46,703 nt of DNA. Source: Paenibacillus sp. 1001270B_150601_E10 (lineage in GTDB: Bacteria > Bacillota > Bacilli > Paenibacillales > Paenibacillaceae). The translations under genes were made by a program, and so were the position numbers. Of this stretch, positions 28,218 through 36,548 are shown in pieces (positions within the stretch are counted from its first letter, which is position 1; every line of letters starts with the position of its first letter). The stretch covers positions 114,876 through 161,578 of the forward strand of contig NZ_JADMOL010000006.1 in assembly GCF_015558675.1 (NCBI RefSeq), in the 5' to 3' direction. A model generated the notes under the pieces. That model was not told the DNA's origin, did no database searches, and was given only the letters and a program-made list of their open reading frames with translations.

Positions 28218-28866
28218 GTGAAAATTGAAGTGTCGATTGATCCAGCTTATCAAGAGCCAAAAATCATCATTCTAACGGATAAATGGACAGATGAAATATC
28301 GGGCATCGTCAAACGACTAAATGGAATCTATTCGGTGACAGCATTGTCAGCAACCCTATAGCAGTAAAGCGGAACATTAACGTTTCACCTCAAGAAAATG
28401 CGGTAGCGCCGAATCTGTCAGTAAAGGAAAACTTAGCGTTCATCGCATCTATTTATGGCAGCAGTAAGGAAGAAGCAGAACAAAAAATTTGGCGTTGCAC
28501 TTCCGGTCATCATGATGAGCCTTTTTTCAATGAAGCAGAAAAATATGCCTTTTGATCTCTATACCATTGAAAACTTTACGCCAGGTGTCATTGTGTTTAG
28601 CTTTTCTTTCATTACGTTGTATTCAGGAATGTTACTGGGAAAGGATAAAAGCAGCTCATTTTTAATGGTTCCCCCTGGATATGATTGGCGGAGCATTAAA
28701 AACGATTAGCTACGCCCTGCCATTTGCACATGCAGTAGATGCAGTGCGCCTGTCTTTATCGGGCGAGTACGATGGAATCGTAATCCCATTATTGTGGGTT
28801 ATGGGATATGCTCTTCTAATCTTTGCCTTTGCAGTTCGCGGCTTTAGACGCAGGATGAATAGCTGA
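28218..28866 (+). pseudogene. collapsed LytTR regulator - ABC ATPase - ABC-2 permease operon
   Basis: Fragments of three genes follow each other in the normal order. (1) 28218-28361: the first 47 residues of a LytTR-type regulator (MKIEVSIDPAYQEPKIIILTD), then a stop. (2) About 28375-28480: an ABC ATPase piece, SPQENAVAPNLSVKENLAFIASIYG, which normally lies between Walker A and the signature. (3) About 28485-28675 and, after a frame change, 28681-28866: a permease piece (FTPGVIVFSFSFITLYSGMLLGKDKSSSF) and its usual end (GGALKTISYALPFAHAVDAVRLSLSGEY...GFRRRMNS). Walker A, signature, Walker B and the LytTR DNA-binding core are all missing. About 2 kb has shrunk to 650 bp. Confidence 0.8.
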
Positions 28867-28952
28867 CTATAAAATCGACCCTCTGTTGACTTGTTCAGGC
28901 AGTATAACATCAATGATTGTATGTACATAAAGTATTTCATAGACTACTTTGC

Positions 28953-28991
28953 AAAAAAGCGCCCCAAGGTCAAAATCCATTGGGGCGCTTC
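28953..28991 (-). terminator. terminator of the blaI-M56 operon
   Basis: Minus strand: AAGCGCCCCAA, 12-nt loop, TTGGGGCGCTTTTTT: an 11-bp perfect stem and T run. Confidence 0.9.
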
Positions 28992-29016
28992 CTATGCAGC
29001 AATCATTTTTACTAAA

Positions 29017-31263
29017 TTACCGATCTGGCGTCATCAAATATTGCACAATGCTTTGTTCCTCTGATCCTGAACCATGGAATACCGCTTGATAACACACCTT
29101 GCCGTCAAGCCAGAAATAGCTGATTAATGGCTTCTCACCGGGGCTGCTCAGTGGTCCATCGATATAATACGGCTCAGTATAGAGTACTTCCTGCCCATCT
29201 AGATGTAGGGCTTCAACCTTAACTGCATTCCGTTCTCCATCAATTCTTGTGAAAGAAACATATCCGTTCTTTTTCATCCTTTGATACATATCCACATCAA
29301 GCATCTGTTTAAATGAAATATCTCGGATTCCGGAAACCGGTTGATCGTTCTGATTATGATCATCTCTGCTATAAGTAACCTGAAGCATCTTGCGCATGGA
29401 ATCTTCATCATTTTCGACGTGATTGAAATTTACTTTACGGGAAACATAAGCGCCGCTTGCGGCAAAGTCTCCAGGCAATTCGCGTGGAAATGCGGCTTTA
29501 AAGCCAACCAGTTCCTGAGCGCGCCGGATATCCTCCGTGTCGTACAAGTATGTCAAGACTTTTCCATGATAATCATTATCTACATGAAGCAGGTTCAGCT
29601 TCTCATCGGGATATTTCATCGAAGCAATCATCTGCTCCGTCTCATTGCTCGAGAGTGCAAAAGCGTTCAATTGATAGCTAAGACCTTGATCCTTCCAGAC
29701 GTAATAATATCTTTCCGGCTGTCCTTCCCAGGCCGTCATGCGAATGGTAATCTTATATCCTTCCTCGATACCTTCTAAGGATAGAGATTCTTTCTCAATA
29801 ACTTTCCCGGTATCCACCTTATCCCGTTCATCTTGCTCAAGGCTAATAATCTTGCCGATTTGTTTGTGAAGATCTGCGCTTGGCTCCATTCTCAAGCTGA
29901 AGCTGCCGCCACTTTGGTTTATTTTAGCTTTATGGTAATTTAGATTGACTCTCGGCAGCGTATTATTGAACGTAATGCTGACATCGCTAAAGGTATACCC
30001 CTCTGGGAGCATGGATGGGACTTTGAAAGCAAAAGGCGCTACCTTCGCCCCTTTTTCCAAATTATCGTATAGTCGAAACTCATCATTTGCAAATAACATC
30101 TCGTTCCTGCCTTCTTCGGCGTGAACCCAAGCGGAAGATCCCGCTCCAGATGCGCTCGCATTGGTTAATGCTGCCGTACCGATCATTAGGATGAGAATAA
30201 TAGCCATCATTGAAAATTTATAAGAACCCTTTTTAAAAGATTGAATCATCTTAATTCTCCTCATCATCACTCTTTGTCCGTTAGAACCTTTGAAATAGAG
30301 AAGATGCGCCTCACTTCTTTCTGAAGTAAACCGTCTTAGATATCCAATAATCGTCATCCCGTATGGCACGGTCTCCTCTACTCCAAGCGTCTCTAGAACA
30401 CATGCATCACAGGCCAGCTCGCGATCGGCTTTCATCTGCCGCAGGATATACCCAATGAATGGATTTATCCAGTGTACCGCAAACACGAGACTGCCGATCA
30501 TATTCCAAATCGTATCTTTTCGTTTGTAGTGGGCCAGTTCATGTGCAATCACGTGCTTGAGCAGTTGTTCATTAATGGCTTCTGATAGAAGCGTTTGCGG
30601 CAAATAAACAGCTGGACGGAACACACCTCTCATATAGGGACTCTGTGCAGACGGATCCTCGAAAAGGCCTACCGAGCGTTTAATCGAAAATAAGTTTCGG
30701 CATTCTTCCGCAATCTTCAATATATCAACACGGTTGATAGGATGGAGATGTTTTAGTTTTCTTTGAAATCGCAGCCAGTAGAACATATTATATCCGAGCA
30801 ATATGGCCGCACCCGTAAGCCAAATAATTGCTAGAAATCGAACGGCGGGATGGCTTTTTGTCTCTATACCCGCTTCGGCATGTTCTATCGTCTCTTTCGT
30901 GTTCAAAAGTGGCATTGAAACGTGCTTTTTTTCCGTTTCATTCGTAGTATAATAGGGTTGAATCATATTTTCTTTTTGGCTGTTTTCGGATATTGTGTCA
31001 GGCTTGTTCAGCTGATATGTAAATCCGATAACAGCTTTTTTTATATCTGATAGCGCAGGAACCGCATTAAACATACTGACGGGACTTTGCGGCAGTACCG
31101 GCAGCACAAGTCTCAACAGTACAATCAGCCATAGCGCATGCCTCAAACGCGCATGGATACGTCTTTGAAACAGATATTGAACGGCCAGCACCAAGACGGC
31201 GGCAGCGCTTGCCGTCAGCGTCGAGGCAACAAACCATTTGAAGAGAATTTCTGCTATATCCAT
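29017..31263 (-). CDS. M56 (BlaR1/MecR1-like) membrane metallopeptidase without penicillin-binding domain
   Basis: 748 residues. Helices near 8-30, 42-58 and 140-162, then the zinc site HELAH at 241-245 with E282 in ADRELACDACV, as in BlaR1. A fourth helix lies at about 350-370 (SMMAIILILMIGTAAL). The last 370 residues are outside the cell but lack the SxxK, SxN and KTG motifs of the penicillin sensor. Instead they contain repeated LPEGY- and FPRELPGDF-type segments like DUF4367 domains. So the stimulus is probably not a beta-lactam. On activation it should cleave the BlaI-type repressor encoded 33 bp upstream. Confidence 0.9.
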   Translation of the reverse strand: MDIAEILFKWFVASTLTASAAAVLVLAVQYLFQRRIHARLRHALWLIVLLRLVLPVLPQSPVSMFNAVPALSDIKKAVIGFTYQLNKPDTISENSQKENMIQPYYTTNETEKKHVSMPLLNTKETIEHAEAGIETKSHPAVRFLAIIWLTGAAILLGYNMFYWLRFQRKLKHLHPINRVDILKIAEECRNLFSIKRSVGLFEDPSAQSPYMRGVFRPAVYLPQTLLSEAINEQLLKHVIAHELAHYKRKDTIWNMIGSLVFAVHWINPFIGYILRQMKADRELACDACVLETLGVEETVPYGMTIIGYLRRFTSERSEAHLLYFKGSNGQRVMMRRIKMIQSFKKGSYKFSMMAIILILMIGTAALTNASASGAGSSAWVHAEEGRNEMLFANDEFRLYDNLEKGAKVAPFAFKVPSMLPEGYTFSDVSITFNNTLPRVNLNYHKAKINQSGGSFSLRMEPSADLHKQIGKIISLEQDERDKVDTGKVIEKESLSLEGIEEGYKITIRMTAWEGQPERYYYVWKDQGLSYQLNAFALSSNETEQMIASMKYPDEKLNLLHVDNDYHGKVLTYLYDTEDIRRAQELVGFKAAFPRELPGDFAASGAYVSRKVNFNHVENDEDSMRKMLQVTYSRDDHNQNDQPVSGIRDISFKQMLDVDMYQRMKKNGYVSFTRIDGERNAVKVEALHLDGQEVLYTEPYYIDGPLSSPGEKPLISYFWLDGKVCYQAVFHGSGSEEQSIVQYLMTPDR

Positions 31264-31295
31264 GGGATAACCTCGTTTGGATGAATTTCACGCTT

Positions 31296-31715
31296 TTAAG
31301 GCTGTGATGAGTCTTTAACGTCTTTAGATTCTTTTGATGTTTTGCCTTGCTTCTCCAGCAATATTTGCTGTAATCGCTCGATCTCCTGATCTGACAATGA
31401 GGTCTCCTCTAGAAAGTTGGTCATCATCAACCCAGCTGCACCGTTGAACACTCGGTTTAAAAAAGAACGGCTTTCTGCTCGCACACACTCTTTCTCGGAA
31501 ATGAGCGGATAATACAGATAGCTTCTGCCAGACTTTTCATAGCCCAGCGCTTTTTTCTTCATGAGCCGATTGATAAAGGTTCTGACTGTCTGATCGCTCC
31601 ATTCCGTCCCCTGAGGCAGCTGCTGCACAATTTGCTCAGCTGTCATTGGGTGATCCCGCCATATGACCTTCATGATTTCCCATTCAGACTCTGAAATCTT
31701 AGGTGTATTCTTCAT
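31296..31715 (-). CDS. BlaI/MecI/CopY family repressor
   Basis: 139 residues from the ATG at 31715, which has AAAGGAGGTGAAACG directly upstream; an outer in-frame start adds ten unlikely residues. Residues 1-75 are the BlaI winged helix (ISESEWEIMKVIWRDHPMTAEQIVQQL, WSDQTVRTFINRLMKKKALGYEKSGRSYLYYPLIS). The C-terminal half is the dimer helix region, where BlaI proteins are cut by their M56 partner. Unusually basic and serine-rich tail. Its two operators lie just upstream, so it represses its own operon. Confidence 0.94.
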   Translation of the reverse strand: MKNTPKISESEWEIMKVIWRDHPMTAEQIVQQLPQGTEWSDQTVRTFINRLMKKKALGYEKSGRSYLYYPLISEKECVRAESRSFLNRVFNGAAGLMMTNFLEETSLSDQEIERLQQILLEKQGKTSKESKDVKDSSQP

Positions 31716-31752
31716 CGTTTCACCTCCTTTACTTGACTTGGACAATCAACTA

Positions 31753-31798
31753 TTACAATTGTAAATATAACCTAAGCGCCAAACTATTACAACTGTAA
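31753..31798 (-). promoter_or_regulatory. promoter with two BlaI operators
   Basis: TTACAATTGTAA (31753-31764) and TTACAACTGTAA (31787-31798), both fitting the BlaI/MecI core TACA-N2-TGTA, with centres 34 bp apart (three helical turns). On the minus strand the -35 TTGTAA lies in the upstream operator, followed after 17 nt by the -10 TATATT next to the other operator. Confidence 0.85.
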
Positions 31799-32085
31799 TT
31801 TTAAAAATGAAGATTCCATGTATTTCAGCTATAACGATTTCCGAAAATCTTATTGCTGTAAAATAGATTTCCTTTTATAGAACTATCTATGGGATAGTCC
31901 ATGCTTGATTTCTCGATAAGCCAAGGTTGCTCTAACCTATTATTGTTCCTTCATTTTATGCGAATAGTACAAACAATCACGGTCTCAGCCCCGAGGAATT
32001 CTTCACTAATGATGTAATTAGTGCAAATGTATTCTACTTTTCGTATCTTCAACAGTTTGCATGTCCCTGTATGTCATGATCTTCG
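31799..32085. other. intergenic region without recognised gene
   Basis: AT-rich. The only structure seen is a small inverted repeat CACTAAT-N6-ATTAGTG (32004-32023). It may hold the terminator region of the chromate genes, but no good hairpin with T run was found. Confidence 0.4.
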
Positions 32086-32640
32086 TTACTGAATAAGGGC
32101 ACCCACTATTCCTGTCAGAACCATAAGAAGGATCGGGTTCATTTTCCATTTCCTCAATACAATTAAAGAACCAATAAGGACAGTTACGGCCATCCAATCT
32201 ACTTTGGAAGCCACGCTTATTGCAGAGGTTCCTAGAAACGTCAACAGCAATAGGGTGGCAGCAGCAGAAATAATAAGCCCCAATGAAGCAGCCTTTAGAA
32301 CGTTTAACGATTCAACCGCGTAGACAGATTGGTTGAATCGTTTGAAAAAGCGATACAGCAATATGGATATCCCGACGCCAGATATTACGCAACCGAATGT
32401 TGAGAGCATGGCGCCAGGAATACCCGCAATTTGTAATCCGACAAAAGTTGAGATGTTTACTGCTAAAGGTCCGGGGGTCATCTGCGAAATTGTAATCATA
32501 TCCGTAAATGCTTGTTGTGATATCCATGTATATTTTTCAACCACCAAATCCTGAATGAACGGGATGATTGCGTAGCCTCCTCCGATACTAAACAAGCCGA
32601 TCTGTAAAAAGACAAGCAGCAAATGCAATAACTCACCCAC
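32086..32640 (-). CDS. chromate transporter, short-chain, C-terminal-type subunit
   Basis: 184 residues from the GTG at 32640, which overlaps the stop of the upstream partner (TAGTG), implying coupled translation; in-frame starts further out lie inside that gene. FLQIGLFSIGGGYAIIPFIQ at the start and SQMTPGPLAVNISTFVGLQIAG are the CHR-domain motifs; five to six helices. Two such half-size proteins form one ChrA-like transporter. They export chromate or possibly another oxyanion. Confidence 0.9.
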   Translation of the reverse strand: MGELLHLLLVFLQIGLFSIGGGYAIIPFIQDLVVEKYTWISQQAFTDMITISQMTPGPLAVNISTFVGLQIAGIPGAMLSTFGCVISGVGISILLYRFFKRFNQSVYAVESLNVLKAASLGLIISAAATLLLLTFLGTSAISVASKVDWMAVTVLIGSLIVLRKWKMNPILLMVLTGIVGALIQ

Positions 32641-33206
32641 TACTTCCGCCGCCTTTCGCTGAGCCATACCCGTACAAAGCATAAACAACAGCTTGCAATA
32701 AGAATAATGGCTACATGAATCTCAAATATGAAATTTGCTATAAATGCTGCTGGAATCATGAAAGTCAAAAAGATAGAGCGTTCCTTGATCATCATCTTGC
32801 ACATATCGACGACGAAGTCTACGATCAAGGCAGCCACCCCTGCCTGCATGCCCTTTAATACGGAGGAGATGAACGGATTCGCTGCAAAAGCAGCATAGAA
32901 CATCGAGATGAACATCAAGATGACGAACGATGGAAAGATAGCAGCCATACAACTGATAACAGCTCCCGTCATCCCTGCCACCCGATACCCTACAAGTGTT
33001 GATAAGTTAATAGCGATCGCGCCTGGTGAAGATTGAGCGATGGCCGCCATTTCGACAAGCTCTGCTTCTTGCAGAAGCTTTTTTTGAGAAACAAAATACT
33101 TTCGAATCATCGGAACAACAACATATCCTCCTCCAAATGTAAATGTGCTGATAAACAAATTGATGCTGAGCAGCCACAGATAAGGTTTGGATTTATAGCT
33201 ATCCAT
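32640..33206 (-). CDS. chromate transporter, short-chain, N-terminal-type subunit
   Basis: 188 residues. Start MDSYKSKPYLWLLSINLFISTFTFGGGYVVVPMI with the CHR motif FTFGGGYV, then AQSSPGAIAINLSTLVGYRVAG, homologous to the SQMTPGPLAVNIST segment of the next protein. Five to six helices. It is the first gene of the pair and is divergent from the LysR gene at 33313, which probably regulates it. Resembles the B. subtilis YwrA/YwrB pair. Confidence 0.9.
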   Translation of the reverse strand: MDSYKSKPYLWLLSINLFISTFTFGGGYVVVPMIRKYFVSQKKLLQEAELVEMAAIAQSSPGAIAINLSTLVGYRVAGMTGAVISCMAAIFPSFVILMFISMFYAAFAANPFISSVLKGMQAGVAALIVDFVVDMCKMMIKERSIFLTFMIPAAFIANFIFEIHVAIILIASCCLCFVRVWLSERRRK

Positions 33207-33312
33207 CTAATCGCCTCCCATCATCCTGCTATTATGGAGGTTGTTGATTGATTAGTAAAATGATATTATTTTTCGATAACGATTAGTTTTATTCATGGGA
33301 GGAGAAGCTTGA

Positions 33313-34191
33313 ATGATGACCCTGCGTCATTTTGAAATATTCCGCGCAGTCGCTGAAGCGGGAAACTTTACAAGGGCCGCTGAAAAATTATATATCACGC
33401 AATCGGCCGTTTCCCATGCTATACGTGAGTTAGAGGAAAAGGCAGGCACTGCGCTATTTGACCGGCTATCCAAAAGCGTTCAGCTCACGAATAGCGGCAA
33501 GCTGTTGCTGGAAGAGATCATACCGATCCTGTCTTCGTGCGAGGATCTAGATTCACGCATCAACCGTTTAGAAACGCGAGCTCCGCTGCACATTGTCTCC
33601 AGTATTACCATTGCAGCGTTCTGGCTTCCGATAATCTTGAAAGCCTTTCAGAAAGAGTGGCCTGATATCCCGGTCCATGTTGAGGTGGTTAGTGCGGCAA
33701 ATGCCATTGATATATTGAGAAATGGCGATGCTGACCTTGCTTTGATTGAAGGAACACCCCCACAAGGGCCATTCACAAGCACGCTTTTCGCATCCTATCC
33801 GTTATACATCGTGTGTGCGCCTGACTATCCCCTAGCGGAAAGGGAGTTGAGTTTGAAAGAATTTTGTACTGAAACACTGCTGCTGCGTGAAAAAGGAAGC
33901 GCGATTCGCGATACGTTAGACAGCGCACTATATTTGGCGGGGCATACTGCACAACCTGCATGGACAAGCGTAAATTCTCAAGTCTTGATTGAAGCAGCCA
34001 AAGCAGGATACGGCATCACCATCTTGCCGGATGTGCTTGTAAATGAGCCGTTAGCTCAAGGGAAATTGTGTCTGCTGTCCGTTCAAGCCCTCTCTTTGAA
34101 AAATGAAATGTATGTTGTTCATCATCGCGATAAATATCTGACTACACCGATGAAGACACTTCTTCAGCACATCGAATCTACGATGTATTAA
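33313..34191 (+). CDS. LysR family transcriptional regulator
   Basis: 292 residues. Winged helix at 1-62 (MTLRHFEIFRAVAEAGNFTRAAEKLYITQSAVSHAIRELE) and substrate-binding domain at 88-290 (HIVSSITIAAFWLPIILKAF; VLIEAAKAGYGITILP). CysL/CbbR-like in overall pattern. AGGAG lies 8 nt before the ATG. The 106-bp gap to the divergent chromate transporter pair holds two GATTAGT repeats, which may be binding sites; control of that pair is the likely role. Confidence 0.93.
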   Translation: MMTLRHFEIFRAVAEAGNFTRAAEKLYITQSAVSHAIRELEEKAGTALFDRLSKSVQLTNSGKLLLEEIIPILSSCEDLDSRINRLETRAPLHIVSSITIAAFWLPIILKAFQKEWPDIPVHVEVVSAANAIDILRNGDADLALIEGTPPQGPFTSTLFASYPLYIVCAPDYPLAERELSLKEFCTETLLLREKGSAIRDTLDSALYLAGHTAQPAWTSVNSQVLIEAAKAGYGITILPDVLVNEPLAQGKLCLLSVQALSLKNEMYVVHHRDKYLTTPMKTLLQHIESTMY

Positions 34192-34243
34192 TGGTTGACA
34201 ATAACGTTTATCAACCTACTCTCGCTCCTGGGATACCAATTTC

Positions 34244-34287
34244 TAAAAAAACCTCCAGTGTCACGGGCGATCGTGACATTGGAGGTT
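34244..34287 (-). terminator. terminator between converging LysR and GNAT genes
   Basis: Stem AACCTCCAATGTCACG / CGTGACACTGGAGGTT with a 6-nt loop and seven T on the minus strand. The plus-strand T run is weak. Confidence 0.88.
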
Positions 34288-34338
34288 GCTGTTACATATG
34301 AAAGAAAGCAAAATTCACTGAATCTTGTACGCAATGAA

Positions 34339-34815
34339 TTAGAGCCGTAATACAGTGATTTCCTCTTCGTTGCAGATTTCTCCGTTGTCACGGAAGCCGA
34401 AGCTTTCATAAAGCTTCTTGGCAGCTGTATTCTCTGCTTTATACGGAATCCAACAATATTGTGCAGGTCCTGCTGGACAGGTCCGGATAAATTCCAATAT
34501 TTTCACCATAGCTTTTCTACCATAACCCTGGTTCTGATATTGCTTATCAATCATGAATCTCAGGAGGCAGTAGCTGTCATTTGCAATGGCCGGAACTTCA
34601 TATCCGGTAATTTGATAAGTAATCATAACAAAGCCTATCGGCTGTTCATTCAAGTAAATCGCGAATGGAAATGGATGCCCTCCATTGGTCGCAAGGACAT
34701 AACACGAAGCTACGCTTGAAAGATTGGACGCCACGTAGCGGCGCTGATCTTCTGTTACTTCCAAGTTGAAAATGTCACGGCGGTTGTCCAACGTGATCTT
34801 TCGCAGAGTAATCAT
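34339..34815 (-). CDS. GNAT N-acetyltransferase (BltD/spermidine acetyltransferase-like)
   Basis: 158 residues, a full GNAT domain. ITLRKITLDNRRDIFNLEVTEDQRRYVA opens as in BltD/SpeG-like enzymes; the acetyl-CoA loop is YQNQGYGRKAM (Q-x2-G-x-G/A, residues 93-103); the end NTAAKKLYESFGFRDNGEI is the usual strand 5 and helix 4. It may acetylate polyamines or an amino group of a drug. It stands alone with its own terminator. This is a second polyamine-type acetyltransferase besides the broken paiA-like gene. Confidence 0.9.
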   Translation of the reverse strand: MITLRKITLDNRRDIFNLEVTEDQRRYVASNLSSVASCYVLATNGGHPFPFAIYLNEQPIGFVMITYQITGYEVPAIANDSYCLLRFMIDKQYQNQGYGRKAMVKILEFIRTCPAGPAQYCWIPYKAENTAAKKLYESFGFRDNGEICNEEEITVLRL

Positions 34816-35185
34816 TCAGGTCAAACTCCCTTCAGATAGAGGGAACAGGCAACGTTCCCCTTCATATAATTTGCGCCGCGGTCGCTTATCTAACATACCG
34901 TTTAAAAAAAATAAGTACTAGACTTATATTGAATTTTTTGTAAAGTATTATTTATCCATGTCTTTTTTTGGTCTACCTTCATTTCATACATTTGTTAACC
35001 GGCATATGAGAATGCCGGTTTTTTTGCATATCAAGAAATGATTCTTCTGCATAAATAGTGCCTGCGCTTCTTGGCCGTGAGCGCTCTCTGGTGCTTTAAG
35101 CGCATGTCTGTCCCTTCTGTTCTGCTTTATAATGGAAGGAGGAAGTACATTTTCCAGAGGAATCTGTGTTTGAGAGGAGCTATCC
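34816..35185. other. intergenic region with an orphan plus-strand terminator
   Basis: The AT-rich stretch 34890-34990 has no gene. A plus-strand terminator sits at 34997-35025 with no plus-strand gene before it. At about 35128 a TATAAT with weak -35 (TGTCTG, 17 nt) is the likely promoter of the gene at 35186. Confidence 0.5.
34997..35025 (+). terminator. orphan plus-strand terminator
   Basis: AACCGGCAT, loop ATGAGA, ATGCCGGTTTTTTT: a perfect 9-bp stem and seven T. The nearest plus-strand gene upstream is the LysR gene, which ends 800 bp before and has its own terminator. Confidence 0.82.
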
Positions 35186-36058
35186 ATGGACAGTAAGCAA
35201 ATGCGGGTGCTTAAAAAGCTTTATCATCATAAGAATTACGACTATGACTTGGAACGTGAAGTATCCAATTATAAGACGGATACACTGACTCCAGCTGAGC
35301 AGGAACTGCTTCAAGCCAGTGGATGGATCGCAAACGATCTGCAGGTTATTCACCATGACGAGATCATGGATCAACTGATGAAGTTGAAATCGAATGATCT
35401 CCTTTCCTGGACGACAATAGGCAGCGCTTTTGTAGCTGGGGTTGGCGGCAGCTATCCTAGAGGGATCTCCTCTTTAGCCAGTTATCATGTCATGATTCAT
35501 GCGCGTGTCCATCAATATGAGGAAACCGAAAAACTTAAGGCATGTAAGGTATGCGCGTTTAGTCATAGTAATGAAGGCTGGGACAACTTGTCATACATCC
35601 GCTATGCGATGCATCTCGGCAATAATTATAGCCGGTCAAGCTTTGGTGCGTATGTGGACATGGTGGAGATCGCTGAACGGCTGGAGAAAGGCCCCATTCA
35701 TCCGACCGAACAAGACAAGCAGATCTTTAGTCAACTGCTGCATAGTTTAGATCGCGCGGAAGCGAGCGAAACACCAGGGAAATTCGAGAAGCGGCTTACT
35801 GCGGAGAAGATCGTAAAAGGAAGCAGGTTCGTGCGCCGCGGCATACTTCAGGCGTTAGCCATGGTCGGAGTGCTTCCTAACCGAATCATAGAGCTTGCCC
35901 CAGATCGTTGGACGGATATGGCAACGATCATTCACGCTGAGTTCGACTTGGACAATACCAAGGGACGTTCCGACATGGAGATGCCATGGGCAGGCTGGCA
36001 AGGAAGTCTGGGTGTTGATTGGGGCAAGGCTCGAGCCCTTTTCGGCGATTGGGTTTGA
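35186..36058 (+). CDS. uncharacterised protein, 290 residues
   Basis: GAGGAG lies 7 nt before the ATG and codon use is that of a real gene. No domain recognised. Seen in it: a helical start (KQMRVLKKLYHHKNYDYDLEREVS), a C-x2-C (KACKVCAFS) followed by WDNLSYIRYAMHLGNN, a central basic helix (FEKRLTAEKIVKGSRFVRRGILQALAMVGVLPN), and a tryptophan- and aspartate-rich end (MPWAGWQGSLGVDWGKARALFGDW). No signal peptide or membrane helix. The end looks like a conserved family tail, perhaps of a cytosolic binding protein. No partner gene; the short frame right after it is doubtful. Confidence 0.8.
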   Translation: MDSKQMRVLKKLYHHKNYDYDLEREVSNYKTDTLTPAEQELLQASGWIANDLQVIHHDEIMDQLMKLKSNDLLSWTTIGSAFVAGVGGSYPRGISSLASYHVMIHARVHQYEETEKLKACKVCAFSHSNEGWDNLSYIRYAMHLGNNYSRSSFGAYVDMVEIAERLEKGPIHPTEQDKQIFSQLLHSLDRAEASETPGKFEKRLTAEKIVKGSRFVRRGILQALAMVGVLPNRIIELAPDRWTDMATIIHAEFDLDNTKGRSDMEMPWAGWQGSLGVDWGKARALFGDWV

Positions 36059-36061
36059 GCA

Positions 36062-36301
36062 ATGACTGAATTCAAGAATGAGCAGACAGCCTTATTCCAT
36101 CAACAAGATGTCAACGATTTGTTGGGTGATGTCGGGATGAATCTGACTGACCAAATTAAGAGTACGGCCACACCAAGATTCAGGCAATATGGATATGATC
36201 GCACGCACGATGATTGTTCGCCTGCGTGCTTGATCACTTCCTCAAGTACAACCAATATGCTTCCTCTCTTATCTACTCGAATTCAACTCCGCATGAAATA
36301 A
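36062..36301 (+). CDS. doubtful small open frame
   Basis: 79 residues, starting 3 bp after the previous stop but without a convincing ribosome binding site. The first 45 residues look protein-like (TEFKNEQTALFHQQDVNDLLGDVGMNLTDQ); the last 30 are low-quality. It may be a decayed piece. Kept only for completeness. Confidence 0.25.
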   Translation: MTEFKNEQTALFHQQDVNDLLGDVGMNLTDQIKSTATPRFRQYGYDRTHDDCSPACLITSSSTTNMLPLLSTRIQLRMK

Positions 36302-36322
36302 GCTGTTTCTATCTCGTACTCG

Positions 36323-36465
36323 CTATTCGCTTTTGTTATCTACAGGAATCGATATTTTCTTCTTGTAAGTTTTAATATACTTGTATTCATCCACTAATAG
36401 CCCTTCCGGCTTGTCTGTCGTGTTGAACGAATACGTCTGCTCCCACATGATGTTGCCGTTGTTGA
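36323..36465 (-). pseudogene. C-terminal relic of a DUF4179-type (anti-sigma-like) protein
   Basis: Minus strand reads FNNGNIMWEQTYSFNTTDKP then EGLLVDEYKYIKTYKKKISIPV and a stop. This is the typical end of the DUF4179/DUF5643 proteins that accompany ECF sigma factors in Paenibacillus (family recalled, not searched). The frame is closed upstream and the sigma factor gene is absent. Confidence 0.6.
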
Positions 36466-36548
36466 ACTATCTTGATGCTCAATTGATCAAATTTTTAGAA
36501 TTTGTACCCCTTCTGTTATAATCGAAGAAAAAAAGGAGCTGTTCATAA

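Noticed and set aside
28455-28709. 84-residue gene
   Set aside because: It joins out-of-frame ATPase bases to a permease fragment; better explained as part of the collapsed operon.
29341-29778. 145-residue plus-strand frame inside the M56 gene
   Set aside because: Antisense to a coding region with clear M56 architecture; no ribosome binding site.
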